Below, piece after piece: positions 23,801 to 32,490 of a stretch of 64,000 bases of DNA; position 1 is the first letter of the stretch; every line of letters begins with the position of its first letter. Both the position numbers and the translations under genes were made by a program. Below the pieces are notes generated by a model. That model saw only the letters and a program-made list of their open reading frames with translations. It was not told the DNA's origin and did no database searches. Location of the stretch: NCBI GenBank assembly GCA_024734555.1, contig JANPWX010000029.1:3927386-3991385 (forward strand), in the 5' to 3' direction. The DNA comes from Trochalopteron elliotii. Taxonomy: Eukaryota; Chordata; Aves; Passeriformes; Leiothrichidae.

Positions 23801-26800
23801 GTCATCTGTTGTAGTCTAGCAGCAGGCTGAAGGGCACGAAGGCCTGAATTATTTTACATTTGAACTGGGGGAAAGTTTGTTTCTCATATGACATGTCTCC
23901 TGTACACTTTCTAACCTGTGCACTGGGGGTTAGGTGCTTTGGAGAGCTGGCTGATGCCTGTTGACATCCTGCCCTGAGTACTCTACACAAGGTGTGCTGG
24001 CTCCTGTAAGGAATGCTTGTGCCTTTTAGAAAGGCTGAATCCTCCCCAGGCACATTGATACCCATAAAGGCTGATTAGTATCACTTCAAGGATCTCTTAA
24101 GCCCATGTCTCTGTGTTCAGGTGAGGAAACAATACCTTTTCCAGCCCTGGGCTCAGCTGCAAGAAAATCTTCTGCTTGGTTCCTGCAGAGCCCTAACCCA
24201 TGCCTGGCACCCAGGCTGGTGTGTGAGAGGGGGGCAGCTTTGCCCAGTGCAGCACTGGCTCTGGAAAGTGCTCTCTTGGCTGGCCTGCACAGTGATTTCC
24301 CTGAAATGTGTGCCCTGTTCAGCTTCCTGAAAGCTGAAACAGCTCTCTAGGGTGAGCACCAGAGCTGCTCACACTTACAGGAACAGGAAGGCAGGAATTT
24401 TCCAAAGCTGCTGAACCCAGGCATGCAGCCATGGAGGAGGGCAGGTCTGATATCTGTGTGAGCAGTTGTAGATCAGCTGTTTCTGCTTGAGCCCAGGCTG
24501 AAATCTGGGCTGGGTCAGCAGTGACTGTCTGGTGGCAGAGGGGATTTGCAGGTGGAACTACCTGTACTCTGTGGTATTTTCATTCCATGACACTTGGTTT
24601 CTGCTCAGGTGGCTCTGGCAGTAGTTATTTGTGTTTGGGGCTGGAAGTTGTGAAACTTGTTCTGAGCAGTTTGCTGCTTTGGAAGATTTTTGCTTGCCAT
24701 TGGATTTCTATCTGGCTCTGGTATCTGTTTCAGGAGTATACTGAGGTATTTCCTGAAATCTGAGTGTGGTGTTGGTAGAGACTGTGCACACAGTGAAAGT
24801 TTTTGGGCAGGAAGGAGTTGGGGGGCTGGGAAATAACAGGCCTGAAGCTGTTAGGCATGAGCAAAACCCCCAGAGAGGAGAAAGAACAATTAAATGCCTT
24901 CCTTGCCAAGGGAGTTAGATCTCATCTGTGCCCAGGCTGTGCCCTGGAGGCCTTGTGCAGAGAGCAGCCTTAGTGGCAGCTCATGTGAAAGTTGAGCTGT
25001 TTAGTTCAGTCTCTGTTCCCCAGTCCTGCAGTTTCTTCTTCTGCATTTGCTGCCTGTGAGGGGTTTATTTCAGGAGAAGTGGATGTCTGGGAGGTCATGG
25101 CTGGCTGCTCCTTCCTCCTGCAGCTCTGGGTCTGAATGTGCATGTCCAAGAGGGGCTCAGGGACATTTGTTTTCCTGTTGCTGTCACTTCTGCATCCCTT
25201 GGATGCACTTGTGCTGACTTTCCCTTCTCTGGCCTCCATCCTGAACAGAAAAACTTCCCAAGGACCTGGGTGAGAATGGTTTGAAGGTAAAAGCAGATGC
25301 ACAGGCTGACCTGCCTTAGCAATCTGCTGCAGACAGCACAAAACCATTCCAGGTGGTGCTGAGCAAGACTTCTTGCTCACTGAGGAATAGAAAACAAAAC
25401 TCCTGGTGCAGAAGTGGCTTGTGATAAAACCCACTTAATTGACAAGTGGGAAGAGGCTTATGGGTCCCTTCTCTGCTGTGCACTCCCTCCCAGATGAGAC
25501 TCTGGCATTAAGTAATACTGCCCTGACCAGCTGTTACCATGGCAAACAGCCATTCCAGTACCACAGGAAGGATTTTGGGGCTGCAGAAGCAGTGACTGGT
25601 AAATTAATTACTGCTGCTTCCTCTCCTGTGCCCCAGGCTTTTCAAAGGGGTCTGTGCTGGCACACAGCTGGGCTAAGGGACAGTGAACTTCAGGGCACTG
25701 GGATTTCAGCCCTCACACCTTAAGAGGGTGCTGGGCTGTGCTCTCCACCTCCTGCTCCCCGGGCCCTGAGCCTGCCCCTTGCTGGTTCTCTGTGCCTGGA
25801 TGTCATTCCTGTCACAGCTGGGACACCCAGGCAAGGGCCTGGCCCCTGGGATGTGCAGCAGCACCCAGGGAGAGCTCGGGGAGCTCTCAGGGACTGTCAC
25901 TACCCCAAACAGGTACCTTGACAGGGATGTCTGTGCCTGGATCCTGGGAGAGGATGGGCTGAATCTGCCATCAAAGCCAGTGCCTTGTACTGCAACCCTT
26001 GTAGAGCCAGTAAAGCACTGCAATGAGGGGCACTGCACTCTAAGGTCATGATTTTAGTTTATGCCAAACTGGGTGAAAAGTACAGCTCATTCCTTTCCCT
26101 CGTGGAGCTAATGATTAACGAATGAATTAGGTGTGAGAAGAAACAAAATGTATATGCTTAAGATAAAGAAGACTGTAGATGAAATAAGAAGGTATTGTAG
26201 TGTTTGTTTTAAAAACAAAGTGGGAGTTATTTGCACTGGTTTGTGCAGGCCACTGCTGTGTGATTACAGGGAGTGATACCATTTTCAGGCTAAGCATGAT
26301 TCATTGTGCTCTTTAAGGCTGATTAGGAGGTGGGAGGGTCTCTCAGTTCATACCTTCTGCCATCCTGTTTTAGAAAAAACTGTGAAACCATCAAAACTGG
26401 AGCCTAGAACTGAGTCCTATCTAGTGCCTCCAAGAGAAACCACCCCTGTTTCTCTTCTTTTTGGGACCACCAGGCTTCTGTTCATAGTGCCAAGGACCCT
26501 TTGTGCCACAGGAGGTGGTTGGAGTGCCCAGCCTTGGCCAACAGAGAGGCACAAAGCAGCTGATGAGGTCCCTGATAAGGCTCACCATGGAAAACTGGGT
26601 GCCTTTAGCTTGGAGGCACTTGGGCACTGAGAAATCTCACAAAAGCCACAATTCCCTTCATTGGGAGATTGTGGATTGGGTTTTGTTGGCAAAGGTGTAT
26701 CTCAGTAGAAAACCTGATGTGTGTCAGGGGAGTCCTGCTGGTTGCAGTCAGTGGGGAAGCTGTGGAGGGACTTGCCATCAGTAATGGGCTGTGCCAAACT

Positions 26801-29800
26801 TCCCAACTAAATGTTTTCAGGAGGTTTGGATACCGTGTTTGGGGAGTTGACACTGTTTGTACAGCACAACTGCATGGGCTGGGACGAGTGGCTGGAGCTG
26901 CTCCCACGTGCTCTTGATGTCCTCTGTTTCTTGTGTCACTCTGTTAATACCCTGAAACCAACAGTCAGGTACTCAAAATGAGCAGGTTGTTGTAGGGTCT
27001 CCAGGTTGGTGAGAGGCTGGGCTGGGAGCTCTTCATCCAGCCTGTCTTTGAGCTGGTTTTCAGCTTGTGGGCTTTGGTAAAGGTGACCACCCTCCAGCTG
27101 TCCTGCTCCTCTCCTGTCCTCTGCAAGCCCCACACCCAGATCAGAAAAGCTGTTTAGCATTAATGCTGTACATCTGGTTAAAATCCCTCTGGCAATTTGT
27201 GACAGCAACAAAGCTGCAACTCCTGGAGCACTGATGTGGATCCAAAGAAAGCTTCACACACTGTGAGGAGGGGTGGCTGTCTCTCTTCAGAGCATTGCCC
27301 AGGTGCTCTGCAAGTGTGAAAGTTCCCAGTGTTGATGGTGTGCACACTCACACTGCAGCAGTGCTTGCTGGCAGAGCTGCCCTTGAGACTTCTCTCCTTG
27401 GAGAGGAGCTCTGCAGTGGAAGGCAGCAGCTTCTCAAATGTGTATTTCAGGTGTTGTTTTTGGGGCATTCCTGAACTTGGAAGGTTGAGTGGGTTTGTTA
27501 AAGTACCACAGCCACCTGCCATGGGGGAAACCACAGCTGTTTCTCAGAGAGTTTCTGCAGAAAGGTGCTTTTGCCACAATGTGCTGCTGGATTAAATGGC
27601 TTCCAGCCTTTAGCAGAAATGGGGCAACAAACATGAGCCCTGCTCCACTGTTTGTATCAGAAAGGCTCACTCCAAACCCACGGTGAGTCCTGGCAAGGCC
27701 TTGACATGGCTCCTGTCCCTGTCCCTGTCCTGCCCCCAGCTGTGCCTGTCCTTCATCCTGCTCTGGGCAGCCCCTTCCAGCACAAGCCACAGCACAGGGC
27801 CAGAGGGCTGGCAGGGACAGGGACAGGGGTGACACCCACTGGGGACACTGTGACCCTCTTGTGCAGAGGGGCAGTGTCCAACCCAAGCCAGCTGAGCAGC
27901 TATGGTGAGAGCCTCCAGCTCCCTCTGCACAGGCCCAAGCTTGGGAAAGCCATTTTGTTTAATATTTCAGCAAGTGTTTCATAACAGCACTTTGGACATG
28001 CCTTGAGCATGCTTTATGGCGTGTCCCTGACACTCAGCTGTAGCTTAAAACTAATGGCTTAATCATAAATACTTCAGGCAAACCCTTTTTGCAGTCCTGA
28101 CAGCTGGTTGTAACTGGCAGAGGGCAGCCTCCTCCTGCAGTGTGGATCTGGATGTCTCAGGGCACTGGGCCCTCAGTTTTGGGGATGGCAATGCTCTGGC
28201 AGCAGCAATCCAGCTCCCCAAGGCTCAGAGTGGGGCAGCTTGAGCAGCAACCTGACAGCTGGTTGGAAGTCAGAGCTTCAGCACAGGGATGTCACCATCT
28301 AACACAGGACTCTTGGAGCATTTGGTGTGTGTTTTGCCTCCACTGACTGTAACAGGACCTTCTTAGAGGAAACAAACACAGCAAAGAGCTGCTTGTTCAG
28401 AGCTCCTGGATCCACCAGGAAAATAAAGCCCAGACCAAGGCCCTGGCTCACCTGTCCATGGAGAACAGGCAGAGCTGCTCACAGTGCTGTGTAACACAGG
28501 GGCTCACAAGCCTCCATGTTCTCTTTGCAAGTCTTCCAGGTGTGGATTTGAGTGCAGCTTTGGGGCTGAGGGCAGGGAGGAGGGAGGGGCCTGCCCAAAG
28601 TCCTGTCTGCCATGGGACATATTCCCCTTGGGATAGGATGGGATGGGTCTGTGGTCCCTCCTCTCAGGGGGATGAAAGAGGCAGCCAGGGTACCAGGCTC
28701 ATAAGTCATGGACCTTGTTCTGCACTCCCTGCAGGTGTGGCAGGGGCTGACCCTGGGCTGTAGGCAGGTGAAATATTCCTCCCTCAGCCCCTCGGGACTC
28801 CTTGGCTAGCTCAGTTCTTTCAGAGGGAATGTCTCAGAGACAAGATAAAAGATTCAAAAGAGGCTCTTACCCCCGGGGCTATTTCCAAGGCTTTATTCTC
28901 GAAGGGTCCCAGGGAAGCAAGAGAAAGAACAAGGAAGAACAGGGCCTTATCTAGTCTCCTGCACAGGAAAAGATAGCTGGAGCTCAGCCAACCAGGTCAA
29001 GAAAGGAAGGAAGGGTCAAACCATATAGGCTTCAGGCTTCAGGGGGTGCTGGGGAAAAACCATTCCCCAGGGAAATACAACAGGCAGGGGCTCATGCAGC
29101 CTCCCCCTGGCAGCAGCACATGGAGCCAGGTTTCCATCAGCTCCTCCTCTGCTCCTGCTGGGAGGTGCCAGCCTGGGCTCTGCAGGGACAGGCAGGGACA
29201 GCAGCTCCTGAGGGAGGAGAGTGTGTGGCACCTCTCCTGCTCCAGCACAGCCTGTCACAGCTCTGCCACCTCCTCCTGGGGCTGAAGGGAGAAGGGTGCC
29301 TCCATCCTGATGTGCCTGGAGAAAGGGCTGCAGGTGCTGTGACTGAATGGTCAGAGGGAAGGGGCTCCCCTGGGGCTGGGCTGTGCCTCTGCAGAGAATT
29401 CCTCTTCTCCTTTATTCCCCTTGATGATGTACCCAAGCACAGACATTTGGGGGGTACTGGACTCCCCCTCTCTGCCTCGCTTGGTGGTGTCAGGGTTTTG
29501 GCATCACGTAAGCTGGAGCACATCATCCTCCACCCATGGCTGTGCAGAGCTACAGCAGTGACTGGGGAATGGTTTCCTGGGCACAAAGCAAATCCATGGG
29601 AGGGTCAGGCCCATGCCATGAGCTGTGTCCTGCTCAGATTTCTGCCTGCCAGCACCCTGTGTCCAGCACTAGCTGCCTGCCTGGCTTGCAGTCCTGTGTG
29701 AGGGCACATTTCCTGCACAGACCACAACAATCAGCCAAGAAAGCTGTCAGGAAGGACAATCACCTGCCTGCCCTCACACTGATGCAGTTCTGGGTGTGAC

Positions 29801-30517
29801 AGCCTGGGCTAAGAGAGGAGGACCCAAAGATAAACTGCTCCTCTGTCCTAATGGATCTCAGGAGCTGCACAAAGAGCAAGGAGCACTCTGGCCTCGAGTA
29901 GGAGACCCTGCCTGGAGTGCCCTCACCCACCTGGGGCTCCCTCCTGTGTGCTCAGGCAGTTGGCAGTGTGCAGTAAATCCCAGCACACTGCCAGGAGCCT
30001 CGGGGCAGAGATGGTTTCTGTCCCTGGGGTGAGACCTGGAGTGTTTGGGCACCTGGTGGGGTGTCACCTCCCAGCCTGTGCCTCAGGTGCTGAGCTGACA
30101 GAGCTGGGAGGGAGCACAGAGCTGGAGCAAGGACTGCTCCCTGGCCAGGGCTGCTCCCTCTGTTGTCGTCCTAGGGAAGGAGGCAGTTCCCTGTGTGGTG
30201 GGGCAGGAGAACAGCCCCTCATTCAAGGGGGCTGAGCAGTGCCGGTCCAAGCAGCCAGGCTGCAGCTGTGCTGGGGAAGCTGTCACCTCCAGGACAGCAG
30301 ACCTGGGGGCCGGGCCACGCCTGGTCCTTGTCCTTTTCGGTGTGTGTGTGTCGTGGCTGTGACCGGCGGTGTCGCTGCTCTGTGCCTCACCAGCCCCTCT
30401 GTGCCCGCAGTGTACGTCGTGGAGGAGCGGCGGAGGGACGACACGGGCGAGAGCGCCTGCCTGACGGCGTGCTGGACCGCGCTCTGCTGCTGCTGCCTCT
30501 GGGACATGCTGACCTGA
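17618..30517 (+). CDS. CYSTM1: CYSTM1, cysteine-rich transmembrane module protein 1 (spliced)
   Basis: The coding sequence joins 17618-17840 and 30411-30517 and encodes 109 aa; the human protein has 97. Residues 1-72 are a Pro/Gly/Tyr-rich cytosolic tail of PYPG/PGYP-like repeats (PPPYPGPGPTAPYPPY near the start, GYQGYPQYGW at about 48-55). A charged linker VYVVEERRRDD follows at 75-85. The CYSTM module ends the protein: conserved Cys at 91 and 95, CCCC at 100-103 and the invariant LWDMLT end. The family are tail-anchored membrane proteins found across eukaryotes and linked to stress responses in plants and yeast; the vertebrate role is poorly known. The Cys cluster is a likely palmitoylation site (inference). 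The start ATG lies 19 bp inside exon 2. Codon 75 (GTG, Val) is split by intron 2, and the frame closes exactly. Confidence 0.96.
17920..17925. repeat. Target-site duplication CACCAG (left)
   Basis: CACCAG directly precedes the LTR that begins at 17926. The identical six bases follow its end at 18466-18471. Confidence 0.9.
17926..18465 (+). mobile_element. Solo LTR, family A copy 2 (ERVK-like)
   Basis: It has the same ends as the LTR at 7215-7746 (TGTGGAGTCC...CACTGTTACA) and aligns with it throughout. It is flanked by a perfect 6-bp duplication CACCAG (17920-17925 and 18466-18471), which differs from that of copy 1, so the two insertions were independent. TATAA lies at 18205-18209 and AATAAA at 18269-18274, both in CYSTM1 sense. 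No internal viral sequence is present. It begins 85 bp after the CYSTM1 exon 2 donor. Confidence 0.92.
18466..18471. repeat. Target-site duplication CACCAG (right)
   Basis: Second copy of the host 6-mer duplicated at insertion of the LTR at 17926-18465. Confidence 0.9.
19895..20272 (-). mobile_element. CR1 LINE 3'-end fragment (reverse)
   Basis: Read on the + strand it starts with the reverse complement of the CR1 tail ('agaattacagaatggtttgagttggaagg', 'cctgccatgggcagggacac', 'ccagcctggccttggacac') and continues with 'cctcaccactctcacagggaagaatttcttcc'. It then passes to the CR1 segment containing 'gcctgtgtttgtgcttggggttgcccc' and ends with 'cctgtccaggtccctctggatgg'. It is 5'-truncated with no coding capacity. 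Confidence 0.88.
28763..28768. repeat. Target-site duplication GGCAGG (left)
   Basis: GGCAGG precedes the LTR end TGAAATATTCC at 28769 and is repeated exactly at 29083-29088. Confidence 0.85.
28769..29082 (-). mobile_element. Solo LTR, family C (reverse orientation)
   Basis: On the minus strand it starts TGTTGTATTTCC and ends AATATTTCA, with TG...CA ends. It is flanked by a perfect 6-bp duplication GGCAGG (28763-28768 and 29083-29088). Internal LTR signals on the minus strand are CCTATATGG (29021-29029) and AGATAAGG (28941-28948) as TATA candidates, then AATAAA (28892-28897), followed by a U5-like stretch. The 314-bp length and 6-bp duplication fit a short alpha/betaretrovirus-like LTR (class is inference). 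No internal viral genes are attached. Confidence 0.82.
29083..29088. repeat. Target-site duplication GGCAGG (right)
   Basis: Second copy of the host 6-mer flanking the LTR at 28769-29082. Confidence 0.85.
30411..30517 (+). CDS. CYSTM1: CYSTM1 exon 3 coding part (codons 75-109 and stop)
   Basis: The acceptor is TGTGCCCGCAG|TGTACG; the first two bases complete split codon 75. It encodes the charged linker and the complete CYSTM module (Cys91, Cys95, Cys100-103, terminal DMLT), then TGA at 30515-30517. Identity to the human C-terminus is essentially complete from ACLTACW onward, judged from memory of the human protein. Confidence 0.95.
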
Positions 30518-30870
30518 CGCCGCCGCCGCCCCGCCGCGCACCGAGCGCTCTGCAGCCTCCCCACTCCTGTCCCGACTTCTTTCTGTTACTGTAATCAACG
30601 CTCTGCTTTGCACAGCCAAGAGTTCCCGTCTGTCCGTCCTAGCGCCTTGTCGGGGTGGGGGGGTGCACTCCTTTATTTTAGTAAAGGAAAAAAAAAAAAA
30701 GAAATCCCTTTTTAACATTTCTAAGACTTTTGTTGTAACTTTGAAGAATGTGCTAATGGTGTATTTCAACCAAAGGCATTCTGATGATATGTATATTTAC
30801 CAGTCGAGATTTTCCTAGCCCTAGAGACAAAGACGTCTGCAATAATTAAAGCCAACAGTTGATTTTCTTC
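30518..30870 (+). other. CYSTM1: CYSTM1 3'UTR (3' end approximate)
   Basis: The sequence runs from the stop codon to about 20 bp past the ATTAAA at 30845-30850. It includes a GC-rich start, an A13 run at about 30689-30701 and an AT-rich second half. No splice sites are needed after the stop. Confidence 0.65.
30845..30850 (+). terminator. CYSTM1: CYSTM1 poly(A) signal ATTAAA
   Basis: ATTAAA, the commonest variant poly(A) hexamer, lies 328 bp after the stop codon in an AT-rich context and is followed within 60 bp by GT/T-rich sequence (CTGTTTCAG, TCTGTCTG). It is the first good signal after the stop. Confidence 0.65.
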
Positions 30871-31825
30871 ACTAGGCCCTGGCTGTTTCAGTAAATCTGT
30901 CTGCAGGGTGGGCATTTCCTCTGGTGCTGTCTGTCCTTGGCCTCCTGTGGGCACTGACTCTGTAGCTGGGAGTCCTTGGTCTGGCACCTCCAAGCCCCTC
31001 ATCCCACACAGGGCAGCACAGTCAGGTTTTTACCCTTATTTTTTTCCCCTTCTGGAACCAGGGCCCTCTCCAGCAGCTCCTGGGACAGCAGAGCTGGGAG
31101 AAGCACAGGCTGAGCTGCTCTCTGTGTGTGCAGCAGCAGTTCCTGGGGCAGGGCTGGTCCCAAGCTGTGATCCATCATCTGTGCTGCAGAGCAGAGGCTT
31201 GCAGGAGGTAAATTAATGGGTAAGAAGAGAAAAGCCATGGATTAATCTAGTGCTGAGGATTTAGAGCTGAAGCTGTTCCATGGCATGCCTGGCCAGAAAA
31301 GGGATAAAAAGCTTTTGTCTGCAGAACAGTGGGGAAAACCTGCTGCTGCTTCCATGGGGGTGTGTCCCACCCTGCTGCTCCCCCAGCCTTGGGAGCAAAG
31401 CCCACCCTGGTGTCCTGACAGACACTGACATGGCACTGCCTGGAGGTCACCCGGGGATCCTGCCCTGCTTGCAAAGGGCTTTGCACTCCTGTCCCTTGGC
31501 TGTGCAGCCTGGGGGCTCAGTACAGCTCCACGCTGGGCTCAGCAGTGCAGCTTGGGGCTCTGATCTGGGCCAAGCTCATGTGTTTGGGGTTGATGAGAGT
31601 CCCTTGCAATTCCCTGACCCCAGGAGCCTTCGTCTGGGGGCTGCCCCTTTGCAGCCTGGTCCCCAGAGGTCCCTGCCCTGGGAATGAGCACTGTCACCTT
31701 CCCTGGCACTGTCACCTCCCTGGCAGCTGTCAGGAATCACGAGTGGAGTCCCTGGGTCACCCACCGTGGTGGGGGAAGGAAGTGGGGTGGGAGCCTGGGG
31801 GCAGCGAAGGGCCAGCCCAGAGTGT

Positions 31826-32035
31826 GAGAGCAGCCGTGTGCCGATGGGGTGGCAGCACCGGGGGGCGGTAACGGGACGTGGAAACTCCGGGATCCCGGGA
31901 GCCGCTGGAAGGCGCTGGGGAGAGCGGCGGCGCCGGGCGGTGCGCTGCCCAAAACGGCCACACGGTGGCGACGTCCGGCCGCGCACCGCCGGCCCTGCGG
32001 GGCGAGTGGGAATGGAACGGGAAAACGGGAATGGA
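31826..32035. other. CpG island between the convergent gene ends
   Basis: Roughly 30 CpG dinucleotides occur in about 210 bp (counted by eye), compared with very few on either side. The core at 31920-32000 is close to pure G+C. It is not at the start of either gene. Open frames crossing it are interrupted by the unknown base n at 32036 and show no protein family. Candidates are a non-coding RNA promoter, a CTCF or enhancer site, or a GC-rich repeat. Confidence 0.6.
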
Positions 32036-32036
32036 N
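32036..32036. other. Unresolved base (n)
   Basis: This is the only ambiguous base noticed in the window. It sits at the edge of the GC-rich island in a GGGAATGGA-like stretch that is probably hard to sequence. Confidence 0.99.
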
Positions 32037-32324
32037 GTGGGAATGACCTGGCACAGGCTGTCTGGGCCTGAGCCGGTTCCCATGCCCATGTCCATGCCTG
32101 TGCCCATGTCCATGGTTGTGTCTGTCCCTCTGCCAGCCCTGCCCATCTCCCTCTTCCCCCAGCACCCCTCCCCAGCAGGACCTTCCCCAGTGCCCACACC
32201 AGGCAGAGGGCTGTGGGTATCCTCAGGATGAGGGTACAGCAGGGATGCCCTGCAGGCCCCTCACCCCAACTCCCCCCACCACCCCATTTCTCCATCACAC
32301 CCATGCAGGGAGAGCAGAGATGTG

Positions 32325-32406
32325 CTGTGTGCCACAGCAGTGTTTTATTAAGGTGGGGAGGGAGGGTCAGGCAATGGGGATCAGCCCAGAGCAGCCAGGG
32401 GTGCCA
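32325..32406 (-). other. PFDN1: PFDN1 3'UTR
   Basis: Short untranslated tail between the TAG stop (32407-32409) and the inferred cleavage site about 18 bp past AATAAA. The cleavage position is estimated. Confidence 0.65.
32344..32349 (-). terminator. PFDN1: PFDN1 poly(A) signal AATAAA
   Basis: TTTATT on the + strand is a canonical AATAAA on the minus strand, 58 bp after the PFDN1 stop codon. This gives a short 3'UTR of about 80 nt ending near 32325. It is the first signal downstream. Confidence 0.85.
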
Positions 32407-32490
32407 CTACTGTGCCCTGCGGGCCATCAGCATCTCCCGGATATTGTCTTCTGCTTCCTTCACGCTCCGCTCCAGGTACGACTTCTTCTG
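32407..32490 (-). CDS. PFDN1: PFDN1 exon 4 coding part (residues 96-122 and stop)
   Basis: On the minus strand the acceptor is CTGCCTTGCAG|CAGAAG. It encodes the end of the C-terminal helix (QKKSYLERSVKEAEDN, then IREMLMARRAQ), which matches human PFDN1, and stops at TAG (32407-32409). Confidence 0.96.
   Translation of the reverse strand, partial: QKKSYLERSVKEAEDNIREMLMARRAQ

Larger units (their letters stand above)
17841..30410 (+). other. CYSTM1: CYSTM1 intron 2
   Basis: The intron runs from donor GTATGG to the acceptor CCCCTCTGTGCCCGCAG. It holds the solo LTR at 17926-18465, a minus-strand CR1 at 19895-20272, a minus-strand solo LTR at 28769-29082 and a short TG run at about 30341-30351. 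The long stretches 18472-19890, 20280-28760 and 29090-30330 show no gene, RNA or repeat that I can support. Confidence 0.65.
30871..32324. other. Intergenic gap between convergent CYSTM1 and PFDN1
   Basis: About 1.45 kb separates the two poly(A) sites. No gene is recognised. The right half contains a CpG-dense block (31826-32035), a single ambiguous base n at 32036 and an imperfect CCATGT/CCATGC hexamer run at about 32080-32120. The block 30871-31800 shows nothing identifiable. Confidence 0.65.

Noticed and set aside
30083..30769. A 228-codon minus-strand open frame antisense to CYSTM1 exon 3 and its 3'UTR
   Set aside because: It is a shadow of the CYSTM1 coding exon and GC-rich UTR, with a poly-F run from the A13 tract and no family similarity.
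31576..32304. A 242-codon minus-strand open frame in the intergenic gap
   Set aside because: It crosses the unknown base and the CpG island, has no recognisable domain and no sign of splicing. Stop-poor GC-rich DNA explains it.
30871..32324. Overlapping 3' ends (natural antisense) of CYSTM1 and PFDN1
   Set aside because: The first good poly(A) signals of both genes are about 1.5 kb apart, so overlap would need read-through that the sequence does not indicate.
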